A stretch of 64,000 nucleotides of DNA from Cymodocea nodosa (taxonomy: Eukaryota; Streptophyta; Magnoliopsida; Alismatales; Cymodoceaceae): NCBI GenBank assembly GCA_036874045.1, contig JAZBRI010000003.1:4166501-4230500 (forward strand), written 5' to 3'. A program made the translations under genes and the position numbers. Shown piece by piece: positions 34,001 to 45,769 of the stretch; position 1 is the stretch's first letter; each line of letters starts with the position of its first letter. The notes under the pieces were generated by a model. That model had not been told where the DNA came from. It ran no database searches and saw only the letters and a program-made list of their open reading frames with translations.

Positions 34001-37000
34001 TTTCAGACAAGTATTAGGCGATATTGTGATCCATATCAGTCAAATCAACTGATATTGGTCATTTTTGTGCTTTCAAGTAATGCTATTGTCAATACGGATG
34101 AAATTTCCACTGAAATTGTCAAAACATTAATGACAAGGTGAGAACCTATAAGCTCCTGCTACACCAAGATATTTTCTTTTGGACTAAATCAGCAAGAACT
34201 TTGAGCTCCAGAATCACTCTAATCTTCTTGGATCTACTAATCTTGTACAATGTATGCTTTCAGTCCATTTTCCTCTTATTCAAGGTTAAATTTCAGCCTT
34301 TTGTATTAGATCCAAGATTATTTTTCCTAGTTAAACATAGTTTTTGTAATTTATGTATTTTACACAGTTAAATTTTTGGGTTTTTTTTCACACTTTTTGG
34401 TTGTTCATGTGTTCATAACAAAAAGTTAATAGATTTAGCATAGGTTAGGTTAAATCTAAGGTAGATACATATTTTTTTTACAATTTTAAAATTTTCAGAT
34501 TTTTTTTCTATTTTTCAAGAAATATTGTTGTTACTAGGTGCAATTCATTAGGTCTTTTGCATAATAGATTAGATCTTATGTTATTTAGAATTTTTTGTAA
34601 TTTTCATTTTTACATGCATTTATAGAAAAAAGATTGAATCCAATTGATATTGCATTTATATACAAAAATTCAAGTGATGAAGACCCAATGATCGAATGAT
34701 TTGAAGAGAATGGTAAGCTGGTTTTGGGTAAAGCCAAGACTAGTCACTCAAGTAACAACAATGCCATAATAAAAGTTGAAATTCAACATTCCAATTGTTG
34801 GAAAATATAATCCCATGTAAACTAATTCAAAGATAAAAATGAGTTAATCTAGAAAATAAACTAATTATAGCTAATTGATTTTGATTTAGATGTCTATATT
34901 TCAACATGGTATCAAAGCAAAGAGATTCTAGCAAGTTCACTTGAAAAAATATTTAAAGGACCTGAAAAAGGACACAAATGAGAGGAAGTGTTGGAAACTA
35001 TAATCCCACATGAACTAACTAAAAGATAAGAATTAATTAGTATAGAAAAGGACCTCTACACTTATTGATAATTGATTTTGAGGTAGATGCTCATATTTTA
35101 ACACCAACAATTTCAAAAGAATGTAAACATCATCTGGAAATCCCAGATGATTAAAAATGAATCCAGATGTCAAAGGAGAAAAAGAAAATTACTGTCACAC
35201 TAACTAATAACAAGTTCTAATTGAAATCTACAAGTAATATTTTCATGTCAAATGATAACTTTATAAAGCTTAGAAATATGTTCAATGGGAGATATGAAGT
35301 GCAAGAACAAAATTTATTTGAAATACATTATACAAGAAGCTATTTTTCCATAGAATCCCAACATCAAAACCATGTCAACGGTAGTTCCTTTGATGCTTGC
35401 TCTTGCGTAAAAGTTATTACTAAAGCAACATGAAGCGACTAATATCAAATTAGGCTTAAATATAGACCCAGTTTCCAACATGGGGCTATTTTTCAACACC
35501 CCTTTATTTATGAAATTTTTTAAGGTCCTACAAGTGGTCATTATTTTTGAGTTAAGTAAATCTGTGAAGACTTGAATCCAGGCCAAGTCTCATTCCACTT
35601 TCCAATATGGGATTGTTTTGACAAAATCTAATCAATTAAACCCTCTTGTAACTTCAACAATGATTGTGGGGTGAGATATTTTGCTTATTTAAGAACCTTT
35701 GGGGATTTTCAATCCCTACAAAGGTCAAAACACTAACTCGGATACCTCTCCAAAATAATACCCTTACAAAGGTTAATTAAGAAAACAAATGTTGGGTGAG
35801 AAATCCTACTTGCAATCAATATTTGCACAAGGTTGAATTTGGACAACAACTCCTCCTAAGTTGTCCTTTTGCTAAGTTTCTTTAGAATTTTGTTTAAATT
35901 GTCAACTCACTATTTTTCAAAAGGAACATTTGAACTTCATTAGTTCATCACATATTCTCATCAATGAAGTTCTATTTACACAGTTAAAGATAACAAAAAA
36001 ATTTGAAATTTCATGATCTTACATAGAATATAGTGATGGATAGAAATAGATGAAGGTTTATTTTGTTGTTGCCATTGAGTAATTATTTTTGTATCAATTT
36101 TATAATATTCAACTTTGTATTAAGTAGTGTTGTTGACAAGGCAGAGTGTCCTATCTCATGTGCCTGGGCGATGCCATGCAAGTGAGTTAGTACCAAGACG
36201 TGCTAACGTGGTGGACCCCAATTGAGATGACAAGAGAGGTGATAACTTTAGAGACCCCATCACGCTACATGAAGTGAGCCTTCTTAAAGATAGACAACCA
36301 ACACAAAATGAGAAAGAATTCAGTGAAAATATTTGATTTTGTTTGAGTTGAGAAGATTTGAAATTACATAATCTAATGAAGAACTTAGTGGAGGGAAACA
36401 AATGGAAAGAAGAAAATGTATTTTGCTTCTGGAGAAAGATTTCTTGTTCTTTTTCTGAGTCTCTCTTTTTTCGAATCTAAGGATATAATTATCACCATAG
36501 GTTTGGCATTGTCTCTTTGTTTTGGATTTTCTGGGATATGCACTTTAAGAGGTTTGTTACTTTGCTGTTCGTATGCTACCGTATGGACGATTGTATGATC
36601 TCCCGGAACCTTGCTTTTTTTTTTTATATTTCAACTGACTTGTTATCACAAGAATCATCATATTGCTGATGCAACAACTCCTTGATCACAGTATAACTTT
36701 AAGTGACTCAAAAAGCAGAAAGCATCAGTCTGACATCGGAAAAATTCAAACGAAACATAAAGGAAATTTTTACCAAAAAAAAAAAACAGAAAGGCAATTC
36801 GCAGGACATTTCTTACCTGCAAAACTGGCTCCCTGTCCTTTTCCTTCGGCAAAGACCCGAGTTTCTTGTTGTCCAACTGCATATGCAATCCAAAATAGAA
36901 GAACATATTCATCAAAAGGAAAATGAAAACATAAATATATAGACAATGACAGCACCGGTGCAAACCAAGAGCACAGCAGCACGAGGGAAGTATCTGAAGA

Positions 37001-37413
37001 TGTGATCCCCAATCTTCCTGGCAGCGTTTCCGAGATCGTAATCGTCGAATCTTTCATTAGCATGGTAATACCCTACAATGCTTAACCCCTCCACCCCGAA
37101 GTGTTCTTCCACCTGCAGCAGCAGACCATCGCAGACAGACACCGTAAGCCCTAGTAGAAGAATTCCGGGAACAGGTACTTGGAGCAGAAGCGTAGACGGA
37201 GAGTACTTGAATGAGGGCGAGCTCGAGGGCGGGGAGGAGACCGATCTGGGAGTGGGAGAGCGGAACAGCCTCGGTGATGTGGACGGTAGCATCGTCGTCG
37301 AGGAGGCGGCCGACGAGGAGGCCGTTGACGGCGGAGGTCCTGTACTTGAGGGCGTGGAGGACGAGCTTTAGGTAAGCGCTCTGCGCAATCTCGTACTTGC
37401 ACTCGCCTCCCAT
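31042..37413 (-). CDS. EMC8/9: ER membrane protein complex subunit 8/9 homologue (UPF0172), five exons
   Basis: Exons on the minus strand: 37413-37207, 37112-36966, 36876-36817, 31322-31156 and 31072-31042. All introns are GT..AG, and the joins keep frame to give 203 aa, the usual family length (about 200). The sequence matches the plant member from start (MGGECKYEIAQSAYLKLVLH) through NGLLVGRL, LSIVGYYHANERFDD and LLDNKKL to SANAILLDYISSEKWQDI and the terminal DWLNPDLFE. It is an MPN/JAMM-fold protein lacking the metal-binding set of active deubiquitinases. Family members form part of the cytosolic side of the EMC, the ER insertase for multipass and tail-anchored proteins. Introns 1, 2 and 4 are 94, 89 and 83 bp, whereas intron 3 is 5494 bp and carries an RTE LINE and a TRIM. 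The first exon is GC-rich. The last exon is only 31 bp and would be missed by simple ORF calling. Confidence 0.93.
32090..33690 (-). mobile_element. RTE-type LINE, longest copy in the window, 5' truncated
   Basis: Minus-strand translation at 32771-32472 gives the C-terminal reverse-transcriptase region of plant RTE LINEs: EYMKCNF, HKSKKFKYL, KNGEII, VRWLKRKSSSRVLCDRRIPL and KLKGKFYKAVIHPTIFYGSKC. These match the family's EYM.C.F, KFRYLGS, LCD.K.PLKLKGKFY.T..RP and YG.EC motifs. Further decayed RT lies up to about 33690, and the 3' terminus (CTACATGAATCTTTTTCT near 32115) is the family's end signature. Stops follow YGSKC. It lies in sense orientation in EMC8/9 intron 3. Confidence 0.75.
34060..34750 (+). 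repeat. Dispersed transposon-derived repeat, copy B
   Basis: Shorter relative of 12690-14760 (see copy A), without the nested LINE and with an internal deletion joining the TTAGGTTAAATCTAAGG region to the FIYKNSSDED-coding region near 34660. Located in EMC8/9 intron 3. Confidence 0.5.
34796..35103 (+). mobile_element. TRIM: complete 308-bp miniature LTR retrotransposon
   Basis: LTR1 (34796-34906, 111 bp) and LTR2 (34989-35103, 115 bp) both start TGTTGGAAA(A/C)TATAATCCCA and end in AACA. The interior is only 82 bp: a perfect primer-site start TGGTATCAAAGC at 34907, a short spacer, and the polypurine tract AATGAGAGGAAG directly before LTR2. The flanks CCAAT (34791-34795) and CCAAC (35104-35108) form a target duplication with one mismatch. 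The layout matches terminal-repeat retrotransposons in miniature, which carry only the cis signals for reverse transcription. It is antisense to EMC8/9 within intron 3. Confidence 0.88.
35110..36816 (-). other. Remaining EMC8/9 intron 3 sequence
   Basis: Between the TRIM and exon 3 I see no coding motif. Around 36130-36250 is a short GC-richer piece (GTGCCTGGGCGATGCC and neighbours), possibly a decayed repeat. Confidence 0.35.
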
Positions 37414-39064
37414 CTCGACCGGTCGACCGCCGCGATCGATTTCTTCCTCGCTCTCCGCAGAAGACTCGAGTACTTCTATTTGAAGGGGTGGGGGATTTGT
37501 GCACCTCAATCCAAAGGAGGTTCATGTAAATACTTTTATTTTGATTACAAATTAAGCTTAAAATCACGATTATTTTTGTTTTTACCAGAAACGAAGGATT
37601 TATTTTGGATGAAATAAAATATTAAAAATATATTTTACAAAACCACATTTCTCAGGGAAAGTGTAGTTCTTTATTGTCCACTCTATGCTTTAAAGAAGCT
37701 GTTTGTTTACTCCTTTCATCCTTAAGGTAGAATTTAAAAGGAACCTTTCCAGCACAATTATCTTGTTTAAAGACAAATGGAAAATAAAATTTCCTCAACT
37801 TACTTTCTTTTAATTTTTTTGACCATATATTTTCTTTTTCTTCGATTTCTTTGATACAGTCACCTCCATGATGTCTCTTTTGTTGAGAAGATTTATTGAT
37901 AATCCAATGTAATTAACTAACTAATAAGTCCAGAGTTTATGTAGGGGGCCGTTTATTGTTTTAACATGCATATTTCTATAATGTTGGATACGATTCATTA
38001 AGAAGTTCTAAACCACAAATTAATTTTAGGTTTAGTTGTTTGTAATCTACGTTTGAATGTAATATAATTATATTTCTTAATGAGTTTACGATATTTGATT
38101 TCTATGATCGATAGTTTTAAACTTTGATTATGAATAAGAATTTAAGTTCTTTGACACATCACTCGACATACTAAATATGAGTTTAAATAGTAAAATTAAT
38201 TTTTTATGTAATTTTATAATTAATATACATTTGATTATCGAATTAATGTTAATTAATTACATTATATTAATATTATAGTCAACAACACAAGGCTTAAGAG
38301 AATATACCAAGGTGGTCAAAGAAAGAGAAAAAGGAAATTATATTTAATGGGTAAATAGTTTGTGGTAAAATATATATTTAGATGATATATACTTGAACTA
38401 TAGGGTAGGAGACAATGAAAGAGGAGACTGTAGGAACCTTAAAAAATAGTGAGTAAACACCATATCTGACCAACAAACATGCTTGAGGAAACTAAAGCTC
38501 ATGCACAAACAAACACTTGTGCTTGAGCAACAATACACACTTGAGGAATGATAATGATGAATCTGATGTAGAATTGCATGTAAAGGTAGAATAAACTTAA
38601 ATCTAAGGATAAATATTCTCTCACCTATAAAGCTCTGCTTTAAGGTGTGAAAAAAGTGATCCCAGGAAGGAGGACGACTCGTACATGAGTGAAGTGATCT
38701 TGTGCATTTGGGTAGCAGAAATGGTATAACCATATGTTTGTTGCTTGGAATGTCGAGAGAATCGCATGTTGACCATTTATAGTCAAATTATGATTATTTT
38801 GATGATCATCGAGATATTTTTATTGCAACCTATGAGTTTCAACTAGAATAATGGATAAGGAAATAGTGAAACAAGTGTTTTGCAAAAAAGGAAATGGAAG
38901 AAGTTGATAATGGAAAAACAAAAATGAAAGAAAATTTTCACTTGAACACTTGATTGACTGGTCAAACATTTTGAGAGGTAATTTGCTCATCGTGGCTAAG
39001 AAATCTTTAGCTGGTCAACTTCTCTAGAGTTTTCAATATTTTTCTGTCTTTGAAATCCTGTGAA

Positions 39065-39095
<31 letters not shown>

Positions 39096-40890
39096 TCTGT
39101 TGATTTAATTTAATAATATGTGTAATTGATTAATATAAATAATTAATTTTTTTTACTAATAAATATTTAATTTATCACTTAATTTTATTAAAAATTAAAT
39201 CTATTTAATTTTATCATATACATAAATACATAAATTTTAATTTTTATTAGATTGTTAAATATACATAAATACTTATATTTTAAATTTTTTCTATTAAATT
39301 CTATAAAATTCAAATTTTAAATGTTCAAATAGACTTTTATACTTCCATTCACATCTTCCCCACCACTCTCCAGATTTGTCTCCTGTTGTTCACACTAAAC
39401 CGTGACTGTTCTCCTCTCGTTCACACCAGGACTACGCTACAACAATAGACTCATCCTTGGGATTTGGTATGGAATAAGCTGTATCTCTACTTCTGTTACT
39501 TAATGACCATCTGTTATAGGCCTAAGATAATCAGTCCTGGAAGACTGATTTGATTTGGGGGGAGCCCATCCAATATTAAGTTTGCGTTGGTGTTTTTGTC
39601 ATCAATATGTGATCATGTTTGTAACATTCTCGTATATTTCCAAAATCGATGTTTACATTAGTGACTTATTTTGAACTTTGATCGTTTTTAACTCACCTTA
39701 AACTTGTGCCTTTCAACGACGGCTTACTTTGAAATCTAGACACTACTATACCTAAAAAATGATGAAAAGAAAGTTATAAAAAATTGATAAAAAAACAAGT
39801 GTTTATGTACAATAAAGAACGGAAAAAAATAAAATAAAATACAATTATTTAACTCTTACGACAGGTATATGATATTTACAATAAAAAATAATGAAATATG
39901 ATTTTTATGATTTATGACGGTAAAAGATGGTTTTTAAGATAGAAGATGACAAAATATGATTTTTATGGTAAAAGATGACTTTTATAATTTATGATTTATG
40001 AGAAAATTGAAAAAACCTTTTATTTAAAATATGATAAGGATGAGTTGTTACTCTTGAATTCTTTAACATTTCTCAATATTAGAAATAAGGTATAAAGAAA
40101 ATTATTTTCCAAAAAAGTTAAAATAATAAATTTATTAAACTTTCTTTTACTTTTCATCAAATAAAAATACTTTACATTTTATCTTAACTTTCTATTATTT
40201 TCTTTTTTATTTTTTTCCATCACATTTTACCATACATAAACTCTCTCTTGATCTACACATGACAATGATGAAGTCAAACCATCCTCCATCCCCAACCCAG
40301 CCTAATCTTGAACTGAATAATGCTATGGTCCTATGAAACTTGTTGAGATAAAGGATAAGAAGGTTAACCTTAAGATTAAAGATTTAAATAAGTTTTTTTG
40401 TTAGGCCAAATAACGGTTGACTGGTTTCATGTGTATAAATTTACAGTTGAAAATGTTGGAATTATTGTGAAATGCGTCACTTGCATTAAATTCTATCTTT
40501 TTTGAGTCTCTCTTTGTAAACTTTTGATTTTTTTTTGAATTAAATATTTGCTAATTTTAAAAATACGATCATTTGAATTAAACATATTAAATGGAAAAAG
40601 TTTAATTCTGCCATTAATTTGAAAACACTACTAACTTATTTTAAAATAACCGTTAACAAATGGCCTTGGTGAACTTTTGGGATAAAGCTCATGGAGGTTA
40701 TTTGTGAGTATGTTATTTCAAAAAATGATTAGATATACAAATATTGAGGATAGTCAAACATGCCTCTCCTTCTATAGTTGATAAGCTTTCATCTCTCCTA
40801 TACGTTTTTAGGTAGCATGGATCTTCTTTTTTTCTACTTCATCTTACTTGGGTTTGCTTGTAATTGATAAAAGCTTAAATTTGTTGACTA
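37414..40890. other. AT-rich intergenic region upstream of EMC8/9
   Basis: The first about 100 bp should be the EMC8/9 5' UTR and core promoter (minus strand), but no TATA element stands out. The rest has no gene. A (GA)n repeat lies at 39066-39088. At 39110-39340 the sequence resembles the interior of the Harbinger-like element near 16230-16450 (TACATAAATA(C/A)(A/T)TA..., AAATTCAAATTTT), suggesting a fragment of that family. Around 39730-40250 the repeated GATTTTTATGA and TAAAAGATG motifs indicate simple-sequence expansion. Confidence 0.35.
39066..39088. repeat. (GA)n microsatellite
   Basis: About eleven uninterrupted GA units. Confidence 0.85.
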
Positions 40891-40894
40891 TTAA

Positions 40895-41525
40895 ATGGGT
40901 GTTTGTATATCAAGAAAATAGTAGAAAAAAAAAGATGAAATATTACAGAAAATGATGAAAAAGAAATAAGTAATGGAAAATTAGTAGAAAATCAAAGTGT
41001 CTATGTATAGAATAAAAAATGATAGAATTTGAAATACATGTGTTTATATACAAAATAAAAAATCATAGAATGTAAAATATATATATTCATTCACAAAATA
41101 AAAAATGTTGAAATTGATAAATTAAATATTTTTTGTATTTATCTTTAAAATAGAAAATAATAAAATTTGTCATAAATAATATAAGATAGAGTCATTTATG
41201 ACAATAATTATAACATAAAATATATTTCACACATATTTATTGTTCTACATCTCTCATAAAATCAATTATTATCTATTAAAGACATAAACAATTTTCATAT
41301 CAAAATTATATGTTGCTAATATATTTTGTGATAATTTACATTTTTTTTTTTCATTAGTTTTGAAGATTAGAAGGTTGAAAAAATAAATTTTTTTTCTTCT
41401 TATATATCGAGAGAAAATTGTAGAATCCTTTGAAAATTTATTTGTTATACAAACATTTAAAAAATAGTAAACAAATTTTCGTCATTTTTTTTTTTTAACA
41501 TTTTCTAAATATACAAATACCTCTT
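40895..41525. mobile_element. MITE of the same PIF/Harbinger-like family, TSD TAA
   Basis: The left end ATGGGTGTTTGTATAT and the reverse complement of the right end AAGAGGTATTTGTATAT are inverted repeats. TAA flanks both sides (40892-40894 and 41526-41528). The interior is extremely AT-rich with repeats of AAAAATGAT(A/G)(G/A)AA and GTGT(T/C)TATGTA. No coding capacity. Confidence 0.6.
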
Positions 41526-41939
41526 TAATGTAGTCGTTGATCGATATTTTTTAAAAAGAAAAACCTCAAGCTATATATTCAACGATGTTTAATATATCAA
41601 GATGTTTTTAATCGATGATATCGTAAGAACAATGAACTCGGCTTGTATTTCAGTGATTGCACTTTTAAGGAAATCTTAAGTTATAAAATCGATTATGGTA
41701 GTTTAGAGTGTAACAATTTCAAGTATTTTTTTTTTGTTATGTCATCTACGCTAATATGTATGTTGCACAGTCTCTTTATAAAAATAGGAAAATATCATTA
41801 TTTACGTCTATAAAAAAATTAATTATAGATGTCTATTTATAAAATATATAATTTAATAATATTAAACGGTTACAATGAATTTTAAATAAATTTGTATTTA
41901 TCTTACCCATCTATTATAAAAAACAATATTTTTTTTGTT

Positions 41940-42290
41940 CGACAGGGTACGTACGAATCGGGTATACAAACCCGAAACCCGAATTCGCGAACCGGGGTTA
42001 GAAAAATGCCGCCTCGTGCTCGTCAGGGTGGAAACGACGAAAGGGGGAGGGAAGCCGGACCAGACTTCTACGGTTGTACGAGCGGCAGGGTCGGGAAGCG
42101 CAAGCTAACAGGCGGCGATGTCGGAAGTCTCCTCCGGGCTTCGAATCCTTCTGCATCAGCATGTCAAGGAACGAGCTCATGTTCACGTCTCCTGCCACGC
42201 CGACCGCGATCGTATTATCGTATGCCTCATCTCGCTCTCTTCATCCATTGGCCTGTCGGAATGCTATTTTTAGCAGGTGAAATTTTTAAA
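41940..42290 (+). other. Small CpG-rich island in AT-rich DNA
   Basis: From about 41945 to 42270 the base composition switches sharply to GC-rich with many CG dinucleotides (CGTACGTACGAATCGGG, CCGAATTCGCGAACCGG, GGCGGCGATGTCGG). The flanks are strongly AT-rich. Intact CpGs are rare in methylated plant transposon DNA, so this could be a gene first exon or promoter, or a recently arrived fragment. Confidence 0.5.
42118..42273 (+). CDS. Candidate short ORF or first exon in the CpG-rich island
   Basis: An ATG at 42118 in a GGCGATGTC context opens a 51-codon frame: MSEVSSGLRILLHQHVKERA, then HVHVSCHADRDR, ending ...SECYF with TAG at 42271-42273. The N-terminal part reads like real protein, with no low complexity. 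A possible splice donor at 42205 (CGATC then GTATTA) would remove the less convincing C-terminal part, and another lies just after the stop (CAG then GTGAAA). I do not recognise the family, and no downstream exon is visible because a dispersed repeat and an LTR element follow. It may be a stranded first exon of a displaced gene. An overlapping larger frame (41892-42449) is less convincing because it runs through the AT-rich repeat. Confidence 0.3.
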   Translation: MSEVSSGLRILLHQHVKERAHVHVSCHADRDRIIVCLISLSSSIGLSECYF

Positions 42291-42400
42291 ATAATATTGA
42301 GAAAACAAATATTATTGAAAATAGACCTGTTTCCAAGCTATATTTTCAAAAATAGACCTCGTTACTTGATGGGCCAACTGCTGGGTTCTACATGTTTTAT
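42262..42400. repeat. Dispersed repeat, inverted relative to 56285-56410
   Basis: TTTTTAGCAGGTGAAATTTT, AAAATAATATT and ATTGAAAATAGACCTG here match the reverse complement of 56285-56410 (TTTTTTAGCATGCC side), which also ends with CTCGTTACT. Unclassified, probably an LTR or DNA-transposon end. Confidence 0.5.
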
Positions 42401-42622
42401 TGTTGGAAGTCGATACTTAAGCTGGAAAGCACTAACAGAGAGTTGGTAAAGTTGTTTGTTAGAACTTTGAGAATGTCAGGATCGTTAAGTGAATTTGACG
42501 GTCTAATTGGGTTATAAAAACCCAACTGTTGGACGCAAGGGAAGTGCCCTAGACAATTGATGGGGCTGTCTCCACCTTCCACCTGTCCTGGAGGTCTTCT
42601 TTTGGGATTTTTGGTGGTTTTA

Positions 42623-43112
42623 TGTAATGAACCTCAGACTAAATCACGAATCTCACAAAGTCACATAAAATGTTGAACGTCTGGGGTGGTTGTTGGCTCC
42701 TCCAAGCTCTCTCTATGGTTGGTAGCTTAGGCTGCCGACACATCAAGATTGGAGCTTTAGGGACAGACAGTGGTGGTTCGACTTGTCCATCATTGTAGCG
42801 GTCACCGCTCACCAAGTTAACCGAATGTATTTGGGGATGGAAATCTGCTCCTGGGTTCACCACGGGAACCTTATTTAAGCTTTAATGATAGTCAACAAAA
42901 TCATTACATTGGAATGGGGGGCCATACCATCACATACTCTATTTTCATCACACATTTACTTACTTATAACAAAATCTAGACTAATTTCAAAAGGTGCTCT
43001 TTGGCGTCTATTGGATTTCTCGTACTCTACCGTTTGTGCTTCATTTGAACCTACCTTCTTGTGTTGTTGGCATCTTCATTTGAACCTGCTCGTTTCTGCT
43101 TGGTCTATGACA
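42623..43112 (-). repeat. 3' LTR of the 3.66-kb element
   Basis: 490-bp direct repeat of 45770-46279, beginning TGTAATGAACCTC and ending TCTATGACA. It carries more CG dinucleotides than LTR2 (AACGTCT, GCGGTCACCGC, TTCGACTTG), where many are TG or CA, as expected from methylation decay. Confidence 0.85.
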
Positions 43113-43247
43113 TTCCTCCCCCCTTAAGATTAGTTGACGTCCTTGACGAATGGCATTGATTGCACCTTGAGTCGGTCCATGACATTCCTCCCCCCTTAAG
43201 ATCAGTCGATGTCCTTGACAACTGGTGTCAGTTGCACCTTGAGTCTC
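43104..43247 (-). repeat. 72-bp tandem duplication of LTR end plus polypurine tract
   Basis: The block from (T/C)CATGACATTCC through CCCCCCTTAAGAT to TTGCACCTTGAGTC occurs twice at a 72-bp offset (43109 and 43181). The element thus has two copies of its polypurine tract in series, each preceded by a TGACA that mimics the LTR border. Confidence 0.75.
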
Positions 43248-45769
43248 TCGGTTGATCCAATGCCTTAGGAGATTCACCATGTGCATTCCTTGTTGCTTGT
43301 CCTCCCCTAATTCTAATATGGCCTTTGGCAGCTTCATTCTTGGTTGAATGATAGCAGGGAATGTTGGCAAGCCTTGCTCCATTTTGGTTGTCTTTATGGG
43401 TGCCACACTTTAGATTTTTGGAAAGAGTCCCATAGAACTTATTGTAATCATCCTTGTCTTCAAAATTTTTCCAAGAAAGCCCAAGGCACTTTTTCACCAT
43501 CTTCTTCCTAATAATCTTGGGGATCTTGTTCCACTATAGCTTTTCTCTAAATATGTTTAGTGGTCGGTCATTGGAGTCCACAACACCCCATTCATGGAAC
43601 ACTTCCTTAGTCATCTTTTTCTTCTTGGAAGTTGTGCCCTTCTCTTTAATTTCATTAACGTTACCTTTTGCTTCATCCTTTTTCCCCATGTTGCCTTCAT
43701 TGTCAGTCATCTTTTTCTTAGATGTTTCCTTTGTCCATAGGTGAGTTGGGTAATTAATGAATTTCGAATGTTTCTTTACATAGTCTTTTAGTCTTCTCTC
43801 TTCTAGATGGTCAAGCTAATTAACCTTGAGGTAGAGAGTAATCTTGGTTCCCCTTCCCAGAGGTTCACCAACCCTAGTACCTAAATCACTTATTTGAGAC
43901 TCCCAATTAAATTGTTTGCATAGTTTCTGTTTTTGTGATGTGAAGCCAATTGAAACCTAGCCCTTCATTATGGTGTTCCTTAGGGTCTTCATGAGTTTTG
44001 ATGTCAACACAAGGCAATTCACCCTTGACGTTGTGCCTATGTTGTAAGAGAGCGAAGTATTGAACATATAGCTTTTCAACTATCATGGTATTGAACCTGC
44101 TAAAGTTACTGTGGGTGTCTATATGGCTTAGGGTCTTCTTCCAACCTCCTTCCTCCAATGACTTATCCTACCTTAAGCTTGTCCACCTTGTGGCTTGCCA
44201 AAAAAGCTTAAGGAGGTCCTCTCCCATTGCCATGGCTATAAAATGTATCTCCAATTGTGATCAAATCGAAATTAGGATAATCTGGTGTAAGCCAATGTGA
44301 AAGTGCAATGGAGATGAGCTTGTGAACATAGGTGACCCAAATTCAATATGATTTGATTTGTGTGTCTTGTTTGTTGCTAACTTCAACAACCCCCTTTCCC
44401 ATCCCAACTTGATCAAAGAGTTGCCTAGCTTTAAGGGATTGGAGACCCGCCTTAGTGTGGATAACAGAAAGCTTTAAAGAGCTTACATGAATGGTATTAT
44501 ATGTGCCTGTAGGGACACTCATCAACTACACAAATGCCATTTTTTTTTTGCCAGTGTGAGTCCTCTCCAAGCATGCCACCATCTTCACCTCCAGTAACCA
44601 CAACCTTTTGGGAGCTTGAAATGGAGCTAAGTTGTGGACAAGTAAACATCTTATTTTGGTGGTCATGTTTCTCATGAAATGAAATCTTTTCAACTTTTAG
44701 GAAATGACCTTCCTCTCATGTAAGACTTGAAGAACCTTTCAAGGATGACAATGGACAAACTAGGTAGAGTATTCACCTCCTTTGTCACATTGCTGTTCTC
44801 ACCCCTCTTCTCACCCCTCTCTTCCATCCTTTTGCTCCTGTAAATGCTAATTTGAAGCCTCCCTAGAAGCCAACAATGCTCCTTAGGCAACCCAAGTTTA
44901 GTATAGTTTGGTGTCCTCTCCAAATGAAGCCCCTCCTATTGTAGACATAGTGAAAGTGTAAAATCTATAGTTGGTAGTTTTCCCCTTCTCTTACAGTAGC
45001 CCAAGGGTCTTTCATGGTGGCGGTGGTGGTGGCACAACAACCAATGTCCCATATTTTCCTGATCTTCGTCCTCCCCTTTCTCTTCTTAGTGCTCTTTTCT
45101 TTCAATTCTTCACTTTTATGAGAGGACATACTCTCTAAGAGTAACATGCCCATTGTTTCCTCTTTAGGCCTTGATTCCACAAGAGCTTTGAGCTACATGC
45201 AAGAGATGAATCAATTATCTCTTCATCTTCAACCCTGTGTGGTCTAATTGCATTGAGAAAACTTCTCTTTTCCTCCAACCTCCCAAATGGTGTTGTCACC
45301 ACAATTGTAGTCTTCTTTGGGTCGAAGAGATGGGGAAACCCAATAGCCAACCTTGCCCTTGAAATTGGGGGCAAGGGAAACTCCCCTCTTTTTCCCTCAC
45401 CACTATGCAATTGTGTATGCTTCCTCCTTGGACTTTTACATGAGATTGGATCTCACTTCCAATCTTGTAGGACCATTGCTAGTACCTGTATTTGGAGTGT
45501 CTATGGCCTTAGCTAGCAATAGTTGCTGTTGCCAAGTTGACCCCTTCTTACATCTTCTCTTCTCTTGGTTATAGTGTGGGAAGTCTTTGCCCACTGTTCC
45601 CTTGACTATGACCTCATTTCTTGCATCAACTCTTGTAGTAATATGTGATTCTCCATTGTGTTTCATCTTTGCTCTTTGTGCATCTTCACAAGAATTTTTT
45701 TAACTTTGCTTAACTCCATTGTTGAAGAATTGTCATCATCCTTGTTGATCTTTTGCTTTGATACCAATT

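Noticed and set aside
36663-36942. Plus-strand frames opposite EMC8/9 exon 3
   Set aside because: They are antisense shadows crossing a real minus-strand exon and its flanking introns.
41892-42449. 185-codon plus-strand frame across the CpG-rich island
   Set aside because: Its start lies in AT-rich DNA and its second half runs through a dispersed repeat. The composition is Arg/Gly-rich only where the island is GC-rich, so it is probably chance.
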